Counted from the first letter of the stretch, positions 7,596 through 16,260 are shown. The stretch: DNA of 33,819 bases from Candidatus Woesebacteria bacterium GW2011_GWB1_33_38 (GCA_000990005.1 LBPF01000011.1:1-33819), one strand, 5' to 3'. Notes: generated from the sequence alone by a model not told the origin. Made by a program: numbers and translations.

Positions 7596-8903
7596 ATGTT
7601 CAAAAGAAACATTGAAGCCGAACTCCTTGAATGGAAATTAAGCCCGATAAGAAAACCATTAATAATACGAGGGGCTAGACAGGTTGGAAAGACAAGTGTT
7701 GTTCGCCAATTTGCAAAGAATAATTTTGATTATTTATTTGAGGTCAATTTAGAAAATAAAGAAACTTATAGAAAATTTGAAGCTGTAGTAAGTGTCGAAG
7801 ATTTTTTAAAGAGACTCGAAATCTCTCAAAATAGGAAATTTGTGAGTGGTAATTCACTTTTATTTATAGATGAAATTCAAGAATCTTCAGATGTGATGAA
7901 TTTGCTACGCTTTTTTGCTGAAGAAAGGCCAGATATCTACTTAATAGCCACAGGATCATTACTTTCTGCAAAGATTAACTCAAGTTTTAAGATTCCAGTT
8001 GGTAGAGTTGAATATAAATATCTTTATCCGCTTAACTTTAGCGAATATTTAGAGGCAACAGAAAATACAATCTTAAAAGAAGAAATTAATAAAGTTAAAT
8101 TAAGCGATGAACAAAGTTTGCATGAGATTGCTTGTCAACAATATAGAAATTATGTGTTTATTGGAGGTATGCCTGAGGTTGTTGCTAGTTTTGCTAGAAA
8201 CCAAAACTATATTGAAGTTAAAGAAGTTTTATCACGATTGTACGATACTTATATAGAAGACGTCTCTAAATATGCCAAAAGACAAAGCCAAAAAAAATAT
8301 TTAGAGTGGGTGGTTGAGATGGGACCAAAATTTGCAGGAGAGCGTTTCAGGTATGAAAATTTTGGAGATTCTGGTTATAAAAGCCGTGAAATGTCAGACG
8401 CATTCCATGTAACCGAAAAGGTTATGATATTAAACCAAATTGTTTCAGTAAATTCTACAGTTTTACCATTAAATTTTAAATTTAAGAGACCTAGAAAACT
8501 AATTTGGCTTGATGTAGGAATTGTTAATTATTTGAACAATGTGTATCCTGAAATGTTAAAAGGAATTTATGCTGGTAAAATTATGGAACAAATTGTTGGG
8601 CAGACATTGATATCAAAATTTAAAGGTAGATCGTTTCAGTTAGGTTATTGGGCAAAAGATAAAGATGAAGGAAACGCTGAAGTCGATTTTTGTTTTCAAT
8701 ATAAGAATAAAATAGTAGGAATTGAAGTAAAATCGGGAGTCGGAGCGAAGAGTAGATCGCTTGCCAATATGGTTAAAGTAGGAAAAAATAATGTTATTCC
8801 AGTTCAGATTTCATGGAATAAACTGGAATTTAAAAAAGATTGTGTATTATCAATCCCTTTTTATCTGTTAGAAAGAATTGATGATTTTCTAGATCTGGTA
8901 TAA
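7596..8903 (+). CDS. AAA ATPase with DUF4143 C-terminal domain (AAA_14/DUF4143)
   Basis: IIRGARQVGKTSVVRQFA (Walker A), LLFIDEIQES (Walker B), PVGRVEYKYLYPLNFSEYLEA, AEVDFCF...GIEVKSG. Paralog of 27564-28865. Confidence 0.9.
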   Translation: MFKRNIEAELLEWKLSPIRKPLIIRGARQVGKTSVVRQFAKNNFDYLFEVNLENKETYRKFEAVVSVEDFLKRLEISQNRKFVSGNSLLFIDEIQESSDVMNLLRFFAEERPDIYLIATGSLLSAKINSSFKIPVGRVEYKYLYPLNFSEYLEATENTILKEEINKVKLSDEQSLHEIACQQYRNYVFIGGMPEVVASFARNQNYIEVKEVLSRLYDTYIEDVSKYAKRQSQKKYLEWVVEMGPKFAGERFRYENFGDSGYKSREMSDAFHVTEKVMILNQIVSVNSTVLPLNFKFKRPRKLIWLDVGIVNYLNNVYPEMLKGIYAGKIMEQIVGQTLISKFKGRSFQLGYWAKDKDEGNAEVDFCFQYKNKIVGIEVKSGVGAKSRSLANMVKVGKNNVIPVQISWNKLEFKKDCVLSIPFYLLERIDDFLDLV

Positions 8904-8904
8904 T
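8879..8904 (+). promoter_or_regulatory. Extended -10 promoter of the M23 peptidase gene, embedded in the end of the DUF4143 gene
   Basis: TGGTATAAT (-10 at 8899-8904) overlaps the TAA stop of the upstream gene; ATG at 8916. Confidence 0.55.
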
Positions 8905-8915
8905 GGTCATTCACG

Positions 8916-9998
8916 ATGGATGATTTTGTCAAAATTGCAGATGAGTTAAAGGTTTTTTCAAAAGAACTTTTATTTTATTTAAACAAAAAACTTCATTTTT
9001 CATACATTCATTTAGAAGAAAATAAAAATGCATTTGTTTCGTCTTTATATAAACAAAGAGGTAGGCTTTCAAGAAAGTTAATTCATACGGGTATGGCAGG
9101 TTTAGTTGGTGTTGGTATGATGATAGCTCCGGTTATAGCACAGGAATTCCCAGGTAGAAGTGTTAACCCTTGGGAAGTTGAAGGAAGTCCACAAGTACTT
9201 TCAGCCACATCAGAATCTGATGGTATCGAAACTTTGGTTTCTGAAAAAGTAAGAGATGGAATTAAAGAATTTAAAGTAGAGGAGGGAGATACTGTTGCCT
9301 CAATTTCCAAAAAATTTGGGGTAGATGAAAATACTATTCGTTGGCAAAATAATTTAGTAAATGACAAGATAAAAATAGGTCAAGTTTTGCAAATCCTACC
9401 AGTTACAGGTATTGCCCATAAGGTAGTAAAAGGTGATACGGTTTATTCGATTGCTAAGCGTTTTGATACAGAAGCGCAGGGGATTGTAGATTTTCCATTT
9501 AACGCATTTAGTAATGATGAAACATTTGAACTGGCAATTGGTCAAATAGTTATTGTTCCAGACGGTGTCAAACCTGCTGAGGTTACTGCTTCACCAAGAA
9601 TTAAGCAAATCACACCCGATGCAGGATCTATTGTTGCTTCCGGAAGTTTTGTTTGGCCAACCAATGGTACGATTTCTCAGAATTTTGCTTGGTATCATCC
9701 AGGGCTTGATATAGCCAATCGTGCTGTACCAAACATCTTAGCTGCCGATTCCGGCACTGTAACATATGCTGGATGTCTAAATTGGGGCTACGGTTGTCAT
9801 GTTAGGGTTGATCATGGCAATGGATATACAACGCTTTATGCCCATCTCCAACAGATTTATGTGACAGTAGGCCAAAGAGTGGGAAGGGGTAATACCATAG
9901 GTAAAATGGGTTCTACAGGAAGATCTACAGGACCCCATCTTCACTTTGAAATTGTTCGAAACGGAGTCAAACTGTCACCATTGACAGTTTTGAAGTAA
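8916..9998 (+). CDS. LysM-domain M23 family metallopeptidase
   Basis: TM segment, two LysM motifs (EGDTVASISKKFGVDENTIRWQNNL; KGDTVYSIAKRFDTEAQGIVDFP), M23 motifs HPGLDIAN, YGNGYTTLYAHL-like and GPHLHFEIV. Confidence 0.93.
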   Translation: MDDFVKIADELKVFSKELLFYLNKKLHFSYIHLEENKNAFVSSLYKQRGRLSRKLIHTGMAGLVGVGMMIAPVIAQEFPGRSVNPWEVEGSPQVLSATSESDGIETLVSEKVRDGIKEFKVEEGDTVASISKKFGVDENTIRWQNNLVNDKIKIGQVLQILPVTGIAHKVVKGDTVYSIAKRFDTEAQGIVDFPFNAFSNDETFELAIGQIVIVPDGVKPAEVTASPRIKQITPDAGSIVASGSFVWPTNGTISQNFAWYHPGLDIANRAVPNILAADSGTVTYAGCLNWGYGCHVRVDHGNGYTTLYAHLQQIYVTVGQRVGRGNTIGKMGSTGRSTGPHLHFEIVRNGVKLSPLTVLK

Positions 9999-10111
9999 TT
10001 ATATATTATTTATTTTTTGGAATTGGGGCTATTTTTTTGTTGTTTTTACATCAATCAACCCAAACAAATTAAATTTCTTTTTAGGCATTAATACCATTAT
10101 AATAAGGGATT

Positions 10112-10182
10112 GGGCTGTTAGTACAGCGGTAGTACATACCCTTCGCATGGGTAAAACGGCGGTCCGACTCCGCCACAGTCCA
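10112..10182 (+). tRNA. tRNA-Ala (anticodon CGC)
   Basis: Cloverleaf: acceptor GGGCTGT/ACAGTCC with G3:U70 (alanine identity element), D-arm GTAC-AGCGGTA-GTAC, anticodon arm TACCC-TTCGCAT-GGGTA, T-arm GGCGG-TCCGACT-CCGCC. No encoded CCA. Confidence 0.88.
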
Positions 10183-10299
10183 CTTGACATTTTTATAGAA
10201 TAAATAATAATTAAACTATGAAACTAAAACCACTTCATCCCAAGAAATACTTTTTACGATTCTTATCGCTTGCCAACAAGTTTTTGATGAACCTGAAGC
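10177..10299 (+). repeat. Direct repeat R1, copy 1 (promoter and leader of Cys-rich gene A)
   Basis: Nearly identical to 12028-12152; the only difference seen is AA vs AAAA near the end. Begins inside the last nucleotides of the tRNA-Ala. Confidence 0.93.
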
Positions 10300-10342
10300 C
10301 AGTTTTTGCCCATGTGATATAAAAACGGAAGGTTATACACAT

Positions 10343-10831
10343 GTGTGCGTGGATAACAAAATTAAAATATGTAAATGTAATAACTCAACACGACTTTGTG
10401 GTTTCGTTGAAACTTATAATGGTAATTGTTCTAAAACAGGTAAGATTTGTGTTGAAAAAAATTCATGTCAAGCCGGTTGCGAATATAAACCAGATGATGT
10501 TTGCGTAGGTGGTGGTATTACTGTAGGTGATTTTAGATGTCAGGAAGGCATAGATAATAATAAACGAGATATTTGTTCGTCCGAGGGACTTTGGAAGTAT
10601 TTTGATGATTGTGCAGTTTATGGTATGAAGTGTAATCGGGACGCCCGGAAGTGTATCCGCATAACTAGTAGCACCAAACCAACTATTAAACCAACTCCAA
10701 AACCAACCACAACATCAAAATCAACCACAACCCCAAAACCAGTTATTTTACCATGTGCCTTTACTTGTGTTCCTTCAAAAATTGAATGTTTAGAAAACGA
10801 TGGTGTTGTAAAATCTAATATCGAAATATAA
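10343..10831 (+). CDS. Cys-rich, Thr/Pro-linker secreted or lipoprotein-like protein A (5' end frame-disrupted)
   Basis: Many Cys residues, KPTIKPTPKPTTTSKSTTTPKP linker, paralogous to 12121-12660. The reading frame is open further upstream and encodes ILFTILIACQQ. Confidence 0.65.
   Translation: MCVDNKIKICKCNNSTRLCGFVETYNGNCSKTGKICVEKNSCQAGCEYKPDDVCVGGGITVGDFRCQEGIDNNKRDICSSEGLWKYFDDCAVYGMKCNRDARKCIRITSSTKPTIKPTPKPTTTSKSTTTPKPVILPCAFTCVPSKIECLENDGVVKSNIEI
10720..10818 (+). repeat. Direct repeat R2, copy 1 (3' end of Cys-rich gene A)
   Basis: 99-bp exact match to 12555-12653. Confidence 0.95.
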
Positions 10832-10840
10832 TATATTTTT

Positions 10841-11437
10841 ATGAAAAAAATCGAAACAATATGGAGTTATTTGCTTTGGTTGGCAATTGAAAAAGGGGAA
10901 TTTAAACATACTCAAAAAGCTATAGCCGAATATTTTGACTATTCATTAAGTACAGTAAATTTGGCCGTAAAGCAATTAGCTTTAATAAATGGGATTGATG
11001 TCCGTGGTAAATTTTTTATTGTTAACGATCCTAAAAAAATACTGATATTTTGGTCAACCCATAGAAATATTCAAAAAAGTATTATCTATGAAACTTATGT
11101 AAATGCTCCAATATTGGAAATTGAAGGTCTGATCCCAGCCGAGGTTATATTTGCAGGATATACTGCAGCTAAACATATTTTGAAAGAATCTCCGTCAGAC
11201 TATTCAAAAGTTTATTTTTATATTGATGAGAGAAAAATTATTGAAGTGGAAAATCGTTTTCCGAAAATTGTTGGTACTCCCAATTTAATCATATTAAAAG
11301 CTTATCCAAAACAAATAGAGTGTGGAAACATCACTACTCTTGCTCAAACATTTGTGGACATTTGGAATATGGGTGATTGGTATGCAAAAGATTTTTTAAT
11401 AGAATTGGAAGGGAAAATAGATGGCTTATTATCATGA
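10841..11437 (+). CDS. Winged-helix, AbiEi-like antitoxin/regulator
   Basis: HTQKAIAEYFDYSLSTVNLAVKQLALI helix-turn-helix. Overlaps the downstream NTase gene by 17 nt. Confidence 0.65.
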   Translation: MKKIETIWSYLLWLAIEKGEFKHTQKAIAEYFDYSLSTVNLAVKQLALINGIDVRGKFFIVNDPKKILIFWSTHRNIQKSIIYETYVNAPILEIEGLIPAEVIFAGYTAAKHILKESPSDYSKVYFYIDERKIIEVENRFPKIVGTPNLIILKAYPKQIECGNITTLAQTFVDIWNMGDWYAKDFLIELEGKIDGLLS

Positions 11438-12038
11438 TTTGGTCACAGAGAAAAGTTGGGAAGAACTTAAGAAATTAAGTAAATCTATAGATTTACTTTT
11501 AATTGGTGGCTGGGCAGTTTATTTATATACAAAAGCTTTAAAATCAAAAGATATTGATATTTTGATTGAATATTCAGAACTTATTAAATTGAAGAAAGAT
11601 TATGAGTTAAACAAAAATGAACGACTTTTAAAATATGAGGCAAGACGAGAAGAAATACAAATTGATATTTATCTTCCACATTATTCAAACATTGGGATTC
11701 CAATAGAGGATCTAATAAAACAAAAAATTTCTCTTGAAGGTTTTATGGTAATAAAAAAAGAATATTTAATTGCACTAAAACTCTTTACGCTTAAAGAAAG
11801 AGGAAGAACTCCAAAAGGAAAAAAAGATTTTTTGGACTTGCTTTCTTTGTTTTTAACAGATGATATTGATATAAAACAAATTTATATTTTAACCAATAAA
11901 TATAAACTAGGCTCGTCAACCTCTTTTTTTGAAGAGATGTTGAATGAATATGTTGAAGTTCCTGAAATTGGTCTGAATAAACATTTATTTAAAAAACTCA
12001 AAGTAAAAATACTTAAATCTCTGGTCAAGTCCACTTGA
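11421..12038 (+). CDS. Nucleotidyltransferase, AbiEii/MNT-type toxin-like
   Basis: IDLLLIGGWAVYLYTKALKSKDIDILIEY (GG...D-x-D NTase fold). Confidence 0.72.
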   Translation: MAYYHDLVTEKSWEELKKLSKSIDLLLIGGWAVYLYTKALKSKDIDILIEYSELIKLKKDYELNKNERLLKYEARREEIQIDIYLPHYSNIGIPIEDLIKQKISLEGFMVIKKEYLIALKLFTLKERGRTPKGKKDFLDLLSLFLTDDIDIKQIYILTNKYKLGSSTSFFEEMLNEYVEVPEIGLNKHLFKKLKVKILKSLVKST

Positions 12039-12152
12039 CATTTTTATAGAATAAATAATAATTAAACTATGAAACTAAAACCACTTCATCCCAAGAAATA
12101 CTTTTTACGATTCTTATCGCTTGCCAAAACAAGTTTTTGATGAACCTGAAGC
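12028..12152 (+). repeat. Direct repeat R1, copy 2 (promoter and leader of Cys-rich gene B)
   Basis: Nearly identical to 10177-10299, with a 2-nt A-run length difference. Confidence 0.93.
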
Positions 12153-12660
12153 AAAAGGAGGTGGAGGGTGTTTTGATAGCTGTAGTGTTGATACGGAAGG
12201 GTATGAAGCTTGTCAGAATAATACGATTTATACCTGTGTCAAAAAATATGGCAAATACTTTTTTGATATAACAGAAAAATGTCGATCTGGATATAAATGT
12301 TTTGTTGAGGGTAATGGTAAACAATGTACTTTTGGTTGTATGTTGGATAACTCTAATGATTGTCAAATTGAAGGTGATTTTCAATGTGCATCAATGAAGA
12401 TGGATACCAAAAGGTACAGATGCACTGATGGCGTTTTGCAATTTTGGGAAGATTGTGCAAAGACACGTTATAATGGTTGGTGTAATCCTAACAGTGGAAA
12501 ATGTATGGCTCGTGCAACTGATAAACCTACTATTAAACCAACACCAAAACCATCATCAACCACAACCCCAAAACCAGTTATTTTACCATGTGCCTTTACT
12601 TGTGTTCCTTCAAAAATTGAATGTTTAGAAAACGATGGTGTTGTAAAATCTAAAATGTAG
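12121..12660 (+). CDS. Cys-rich, Thr/Pro-linker secreted or lipoprotein-like protein B (5' end frame-disrupted)
   Basis: Paralog of gene A with a Cys-rich core and the same C-terminal KPVILPCAFTCVPSKIECLENDGVVKS. TTG start at 12121 is assumed by the ORF caller. Confidence 0.65.
   Translation: MPKQVFDEPEAKGGGGCFDSCSVDTEGYEACQNNTIYTCVKKYGKYFFDITEKCRSGYKCFVEGNGKQCTFGCMLDNSNDCQIEGDFQCASMKMDTKRYRCTDGVLQFWEDCAKTRYNGWCNPNSGKCMARATDKPTIKPTPKPSSTTTPKPVILPCAFTCVPSKIECLENDGVVKSKM
12555..12653 (+). repeat. Direct repeat R2, copy 2
   Basis: 99-bp exact match to 10720-10818. Confidence 0.95.
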
Positions 12661-13591
12661 ACCTACCTTTACCGTGGGGGAGAAGTATTCCCAGGTTTGC
12701 CATTTTTGACAAGTCTCTGGAAGCTGTAATTTGACTGACTTTAAAAATCTTCTGCACATCTTTATTGGTTATTTTTTGATTTGGATTCTCTAAAGTACCC
12801 ATAATTTTATTTTGTCTATCTGTAAGTTTCCAACCAAGTTGTCTTACGGGTTCGGAACCTGTAAGTTCAAGATTTTTCAATACTTTTTCCATTCCCAGTT
12901 TAACTCCCTGTGTAAAATATTCAAGCCATTTTGTTGCGTTTTTGTAACGCTCAATTGAATTTGTAGCCTCTTTTAATGAAACTAAATCATCTCTATAGTA
13001 ATCTTCTAAAACTAGAAATCCATTAAGGTCGTAGCCGTATTTGGAAAGAATCAGGTGGGATAAAATTCTTGCAACCCTGCCTGTGGCATTTTCAAAAGGC
13101 GAAAGTTTAATAATTTCAATCTGAATAAGTCCAGATTGTATAACTGGATGGTCTTTACCCGATTCTATAAACTCAAGTATTTTGTTAACCTCAATTTCTT
13201 TAGATTTAAAGTACGAGGCTGTTGAACCGAAAACACTTTTACATAGTAAGTCATAAATATCCAGAATTTTTTTAGGATTTAGTAAGTTTTTTGAACCTGT
13301 CCATTCATTTCTAATATAATTTAAAGTGTTTATATAATTGATAACCTCTTTTTCCTCACCCGACATCTTTTTAGGTAGAGGAGATGAAAGAAGCTTAACA
13401 ATCTGTGTTTTTGAAAGTTTATTATCAGCTAAAGTTAAACCCCAATATGTTTTATTAATATTACTTTCCCAACGGATTTTCTGCTCAATTTTTGGTAAAA
13501 GTGGAGTTAGTAGTATCTTTGTACGTAAGGCTTCAATCTCTTTTAGTGATGTAGTAATTTTATCTGATAAATGGTATGACAGGTTAACCAT
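12650..13591 (-). CDS. Fic-family protein with degenerate active-site motif and C-terminal winged-helix domain
   Basis: Fic fold context IKLSPFENATGRVARILSHLIL (canonical HPFxxGNGRxxR). C-terminal TNKDVQKIFKVSQITASRDLSKMANLGIL wHTH. Confidence 0.8.
   Translation of the reverse strand: MVNLSYHLSDKITTSLKEIEALRTKILLTPLLPKIEQKIRWESNINKTYWGLTLADNKLSKTQIVKLLSSPLPKKMSGEEKEVINYINTLNYIRNEWTGSKNLLNPKKILDIYDLLCKSVFGSTASYFKSKEIEVNKILEFIESGKDHPVIQSGLIQIEIIKLSPFENATGRVARILSHLILSKYGYDLNGFLVLEDYYRDDLVSLKEATNSIERYKNATKWLEYFTQGVKLGMEKVLKNLELTGSEPVRQLGWKLTDRQNKIMGTLENPNQKITNKDVQKIFKVSQITASRDLSKMANLGILLPHGKGRSTF
12843..12865 (+). repeat. REP-like hairpin inside the Fic coding sequence
   Basis: CTTACGGGTT-CGG-AACCTGTAAG, 10-bp stem with one wobble and loop CGG. 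Confidence 0.75.
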
Positions 13592-13598
13592 GTAAATA

Positions 13599-13627
13599 AT
13601 CTTATCAATTAGTTATCAGGACGTCAA
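13599..13627 (-). promoter_or_regulatory. Predicted leaderless promoter of the degenerate Fic gene
   Basis: Minus strand TTGACG (13622-13627), 17-nt spacer, TAAGAT (13599-13604), then 7 nt to the ATG at 13591. Confidence 0.6.
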
Positions 13628-13776
13628 GTCATGTAACCATTCACCCTGTCAAGGCTAATTATAACATATTTGGTAAGATTGAGATAAGATAACTATGAAT
13701 GCAAATTGCCTCTTGACAAGATATTTGTCTAAGGACCATACTATTATCTAAGGAAAGTGGGGTGACTTTATAAAAG

Positions 13777-13920
13777 ATGTTAAAAAATATAGGTGCAACT
13801 GAAATTATAGTAATTGCTGTTTTACTTTTAGTCTTTTTTGGAGGTAAAAAACTTCCGGAACTTGCAAAAGGAATTGGTGATTCTATAAAAGAGTTCAAGA
13901 ATGCAGTAAAAGGAAAGTAA
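13777..13920 (+). CDS. tatA: Twin-arginine translocase subunit TatA/E
   Basis: Translation MLKNIGATEIIVIAVLLLVFFGGKKLPELAKGIGDSIKEFKNAVKGK (not in ORF track, 47 aa); TM plus FGGKKLPELAKGIG motif. Confidence 0.9.
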   Translation: MLKNIGATEIIVIAVLLLVFFGGKKLPELAKGIGDSIKEFKNAVKGK

Positions 13921-13923
13921 TAT

Positions 13924-16257
13924 ATGTGTTCTGCCCAAAATAAATTATATAAATCGCACAGGATATGTGCAAAGATTGCTACTCTCACAATGGGGGTAGC
14001 TTTCTTGTTATTAAGTACTGGAAACGTCATGGCTGCAGACACCACAATTGGAGAGTATTTGTATGATGATAATTATTTACCCGATACTGGAGCTGTTTGT
14101 GTCTTAAATGTTAAAAATCCTGATAGTAGTGCAAATATTACAAATCAATCATTAACAACTACAGCTGACGGGTGGTATGGACATACTTTTACTTCACCTT
14201 CTACAGTTGGTTATTATCGAGCTGAAATATGCTGTGACACTGGGGGGGATCATCTATGTATAGACAAAAGCTTCGAAATTAATGAGGCTGTAGACAGTAA
14301 TCCGTCGACTAACGACATCTCTTCCGCTGTTTGGGGATATTCTGGAAGAACACTGACTGGATTTAATAATCTTGTCTCGGATATTTGGGGATACGCTACT
14401 AGAAAATTGACAAGTGGAGAAAATATTGTAACCACCATTACTTCAACAAACATTGAAGAGATTAAAACAACATCTGATGAAACAAGACTATTATTGGAAC
14501 AACTTGTTAATAAGCCAATTATTGAAAATTCTTTTGAGGAGTTTACTGATTTTGATTTGATTGGAAAAATAAAAGATGGTCAAAAAGTATCAAACGAACT
14601 CTATATTAGTATACTTTTGGCACAATCTACAATTGATAGGGTAACAAAAGATTGGGGTAAACTATCAAATAATCAAATAGTTGAGTCTATAAGTGAAGTT
14701 AAAGAAGTATTAGGTGAAGAGTCTGATTCATCAAGCTCTGATACTTTGTTCGGTAGAGTAAATTTTTTGAGAGATTCCTTTGGATATAAAGAGGCTGATT
14801 TGATATATGAAGATATCCAAGCAGTTAAAGATTCCTTGAATTTTACTCAAACGACACTTGCGGTTAATGGGCAAAAAACCGTTTCTCTACAAAAAGAGTT
14901 TTCAAGCGGATCAACCTACCTTAAATCAAGTGAAAAGTCACTTGCAATTATTAATAAAAGACTCAAAGAGTCAGAAGGATTGTCTACTCTAATTGATACA
15001 AATTTAAATCAAGCCATAAATGTATTAGGTGGCTGGACAACAATGACTGAAAGAGAAAAGAATGAATCAGTCGATGGGTTAACTAAATCGACATTATCTT
15101 TAAATAGAGTTCCAAAAGTTTCAAATGTGCTATCTTCTGTATATGAAAACATAGTTGGAGATAAAAAACTTAAGAATAAACTTTTTTCGATTCGTGCAAT
15201 ATTATATTCAAATAAAAAACTTCTAGCAAATGGATCAAAGGCAGTTTTACTAACAAATTGGCTTGAAGAGGGTAGTTTGGTTATAAAAACCTTAATTACA
15301 AATCCATCAACCCTGATTTCTCAAGACGTACCGCTTAGATATTATCTTCCAAAAGAGCTTAAGAAGGAGGATGTAATTGAAACTGATGCTGGAGTAGAAG
15401 TTAAATATGATACAGATCAAGAACAATTATATGTTGAGGGTAACTTTATTCTTAAGCCTGCAGAAACAAAAACAATTAAAGTTAGAGTTGAAGATGTTTG
15501 GACTATAAGTGAGGGAGAAATTGATACTCTTAAAGCACAATCAGATAGTTTGATTAAGCCATTAGAAAAGTCTGCCTTTTTTGCTCAAGGAATAACACTA
15601 AAAAGTGATATTGATATTTCACTTGAAAAGGCAAGGGGACTAATTAAAGATGGTGTAACTCCTGAAGCAAAGATTAAATCGTATAGAGAAGCTGAGCTTG
15701 AAATCATAAGCGCAGAAGAAAAGTTAGAAAAACTTAAAGATATGGTCAGTCAAGCAAGTTCCTCAGGATCGATTTTAGGCTTTGTTGGTGGAAGCCAAGC
15801 AATTGCAGTTTGGGGAATAGTCTTAGCGGTCGCAACTGCTTTTGTATTCATGACAGTTTATATGAAAAAGTTAATGGGAAAAGAGACTGCCAAGGCAAAA
15901 GTCGTTGTTCACAAGACTAATAATTATGACAAACTGGCCGTATTTTTAGTAGTTGCTACAATCTCTGGGCTGTTGTCATCAATTGGTGTTAAGAAGTTGG
16001 TTTTACCAACTTACGCAAGCCAAAATAAAGAGGTTCTTGGGACTTCTGTGGTCGATTACAAGACTATTAAAATAGTAAAACTGGTTGACATATCTGGAGT
16101 TGTTAAAACATATCAAAATGAAGGTACTGAGGCAGTTTTAGAAATTTTCGATTCAGGCAAAGTAGCAGTTGAAGTTGAAAGAGGAGAAAAAAGAATTAAG
16201 ATTATTGTTGATCAAAAAGAGGCCTATGTTGACCTTCACAACGTATTTAGCGAGTGA
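13924..16257 (+). CDS. Large secreted, membrane-anchored protein with N-terminal Ig-like region and tail-fibre-like AVW motif
   Basis: Signal peptide IATLTMGVAFLLLSTGNVMA, repeats DISSAVWGYSGRTLTG / VSDIWGYATRKLTSG, C-terminal TM segments. Confidence 0.7.
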   Translation: MCSAQNKLYKSHRICAKIATLTMGVAFLLLSTGNVMAADTTIGEYLYDDNYLPDTGAVCVLNVKNPDSSANITNQSLTTTADGWYGHTFTSPSTVGYYRAEICCDTGGDHLCIDKSFEINEAVDSNPSTNDISSAVWGYSGRTLTGFNNLVSDIWGYATRKLTSGENIVTTITSTNIEEIKTTSDETRLLLEQLVNKPIIENSFEEFTDFDLIGKIKDGQKVSNELYISILLAQSTIDRVTKDWGKLSNNQIVESISEVKEVLGEESDSSSSDTLFGRVNFLRDSFGYKEADLIYEDIQAVKDSLNFTQTTLAVNGQKTVSLQKEFSSGSTYLKSSEKSLAIINKRLKESEGLSTLIDTNLNQAINVLGGWTTMTEREKNESVDGLTKSTLSLNRVPKVSNVLSSVYENIVGDKKLKNKLFSIRAILYSNKKLLANGSKAVLLTNWLEEGSLVIKTLITNPSTLISQDVPLRYYLPKELKKEDVIETDAGVEVKYDTDQEQLYVEGNFILKPAETKTIKVRVEDVWTISEGEIDTLKAQSDSLIKPLEKSAFFAQGITLKSDIDISLEKARGLIKDGVTPEAKIKSYREAELEIISAEEKLEKLKDMVSQASSSGSILGFVGGSQAIAVWGIVLAVATAFVFMTVYMKKLMGKETAKAKVVVHKTNNYDKLAVFLVVATISGLLSSIGVKKLVLPTYASQNKEVLGTSVVDYKTIKIVKLVDISGVVKTYQNEGTEAVLEIFDSGKVAVEVERGEKRIKIIVDQKEAYVDLHNVFSE

Positions 16258-16260
16258 TTA

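Noticed and set aside
12428-12628. 66-aa ORF overlapping Cys-rich gene B in another frame
   Set aside because: Out of frame with the conserved Cys-rich paralog; no independent support.
10177-12653. Diversity-generating retroelement explaining the variable Cys-rich cores
   Set aside because: No reverse transcriptase or template/variable repeat with adenine-biased differences is visible in the window.
13659-14045. 128-aa minus-strand ORF
   Set aside because: Antisense to the tatA at 13777-13920 and the signal peptide of the 777-aa protein.
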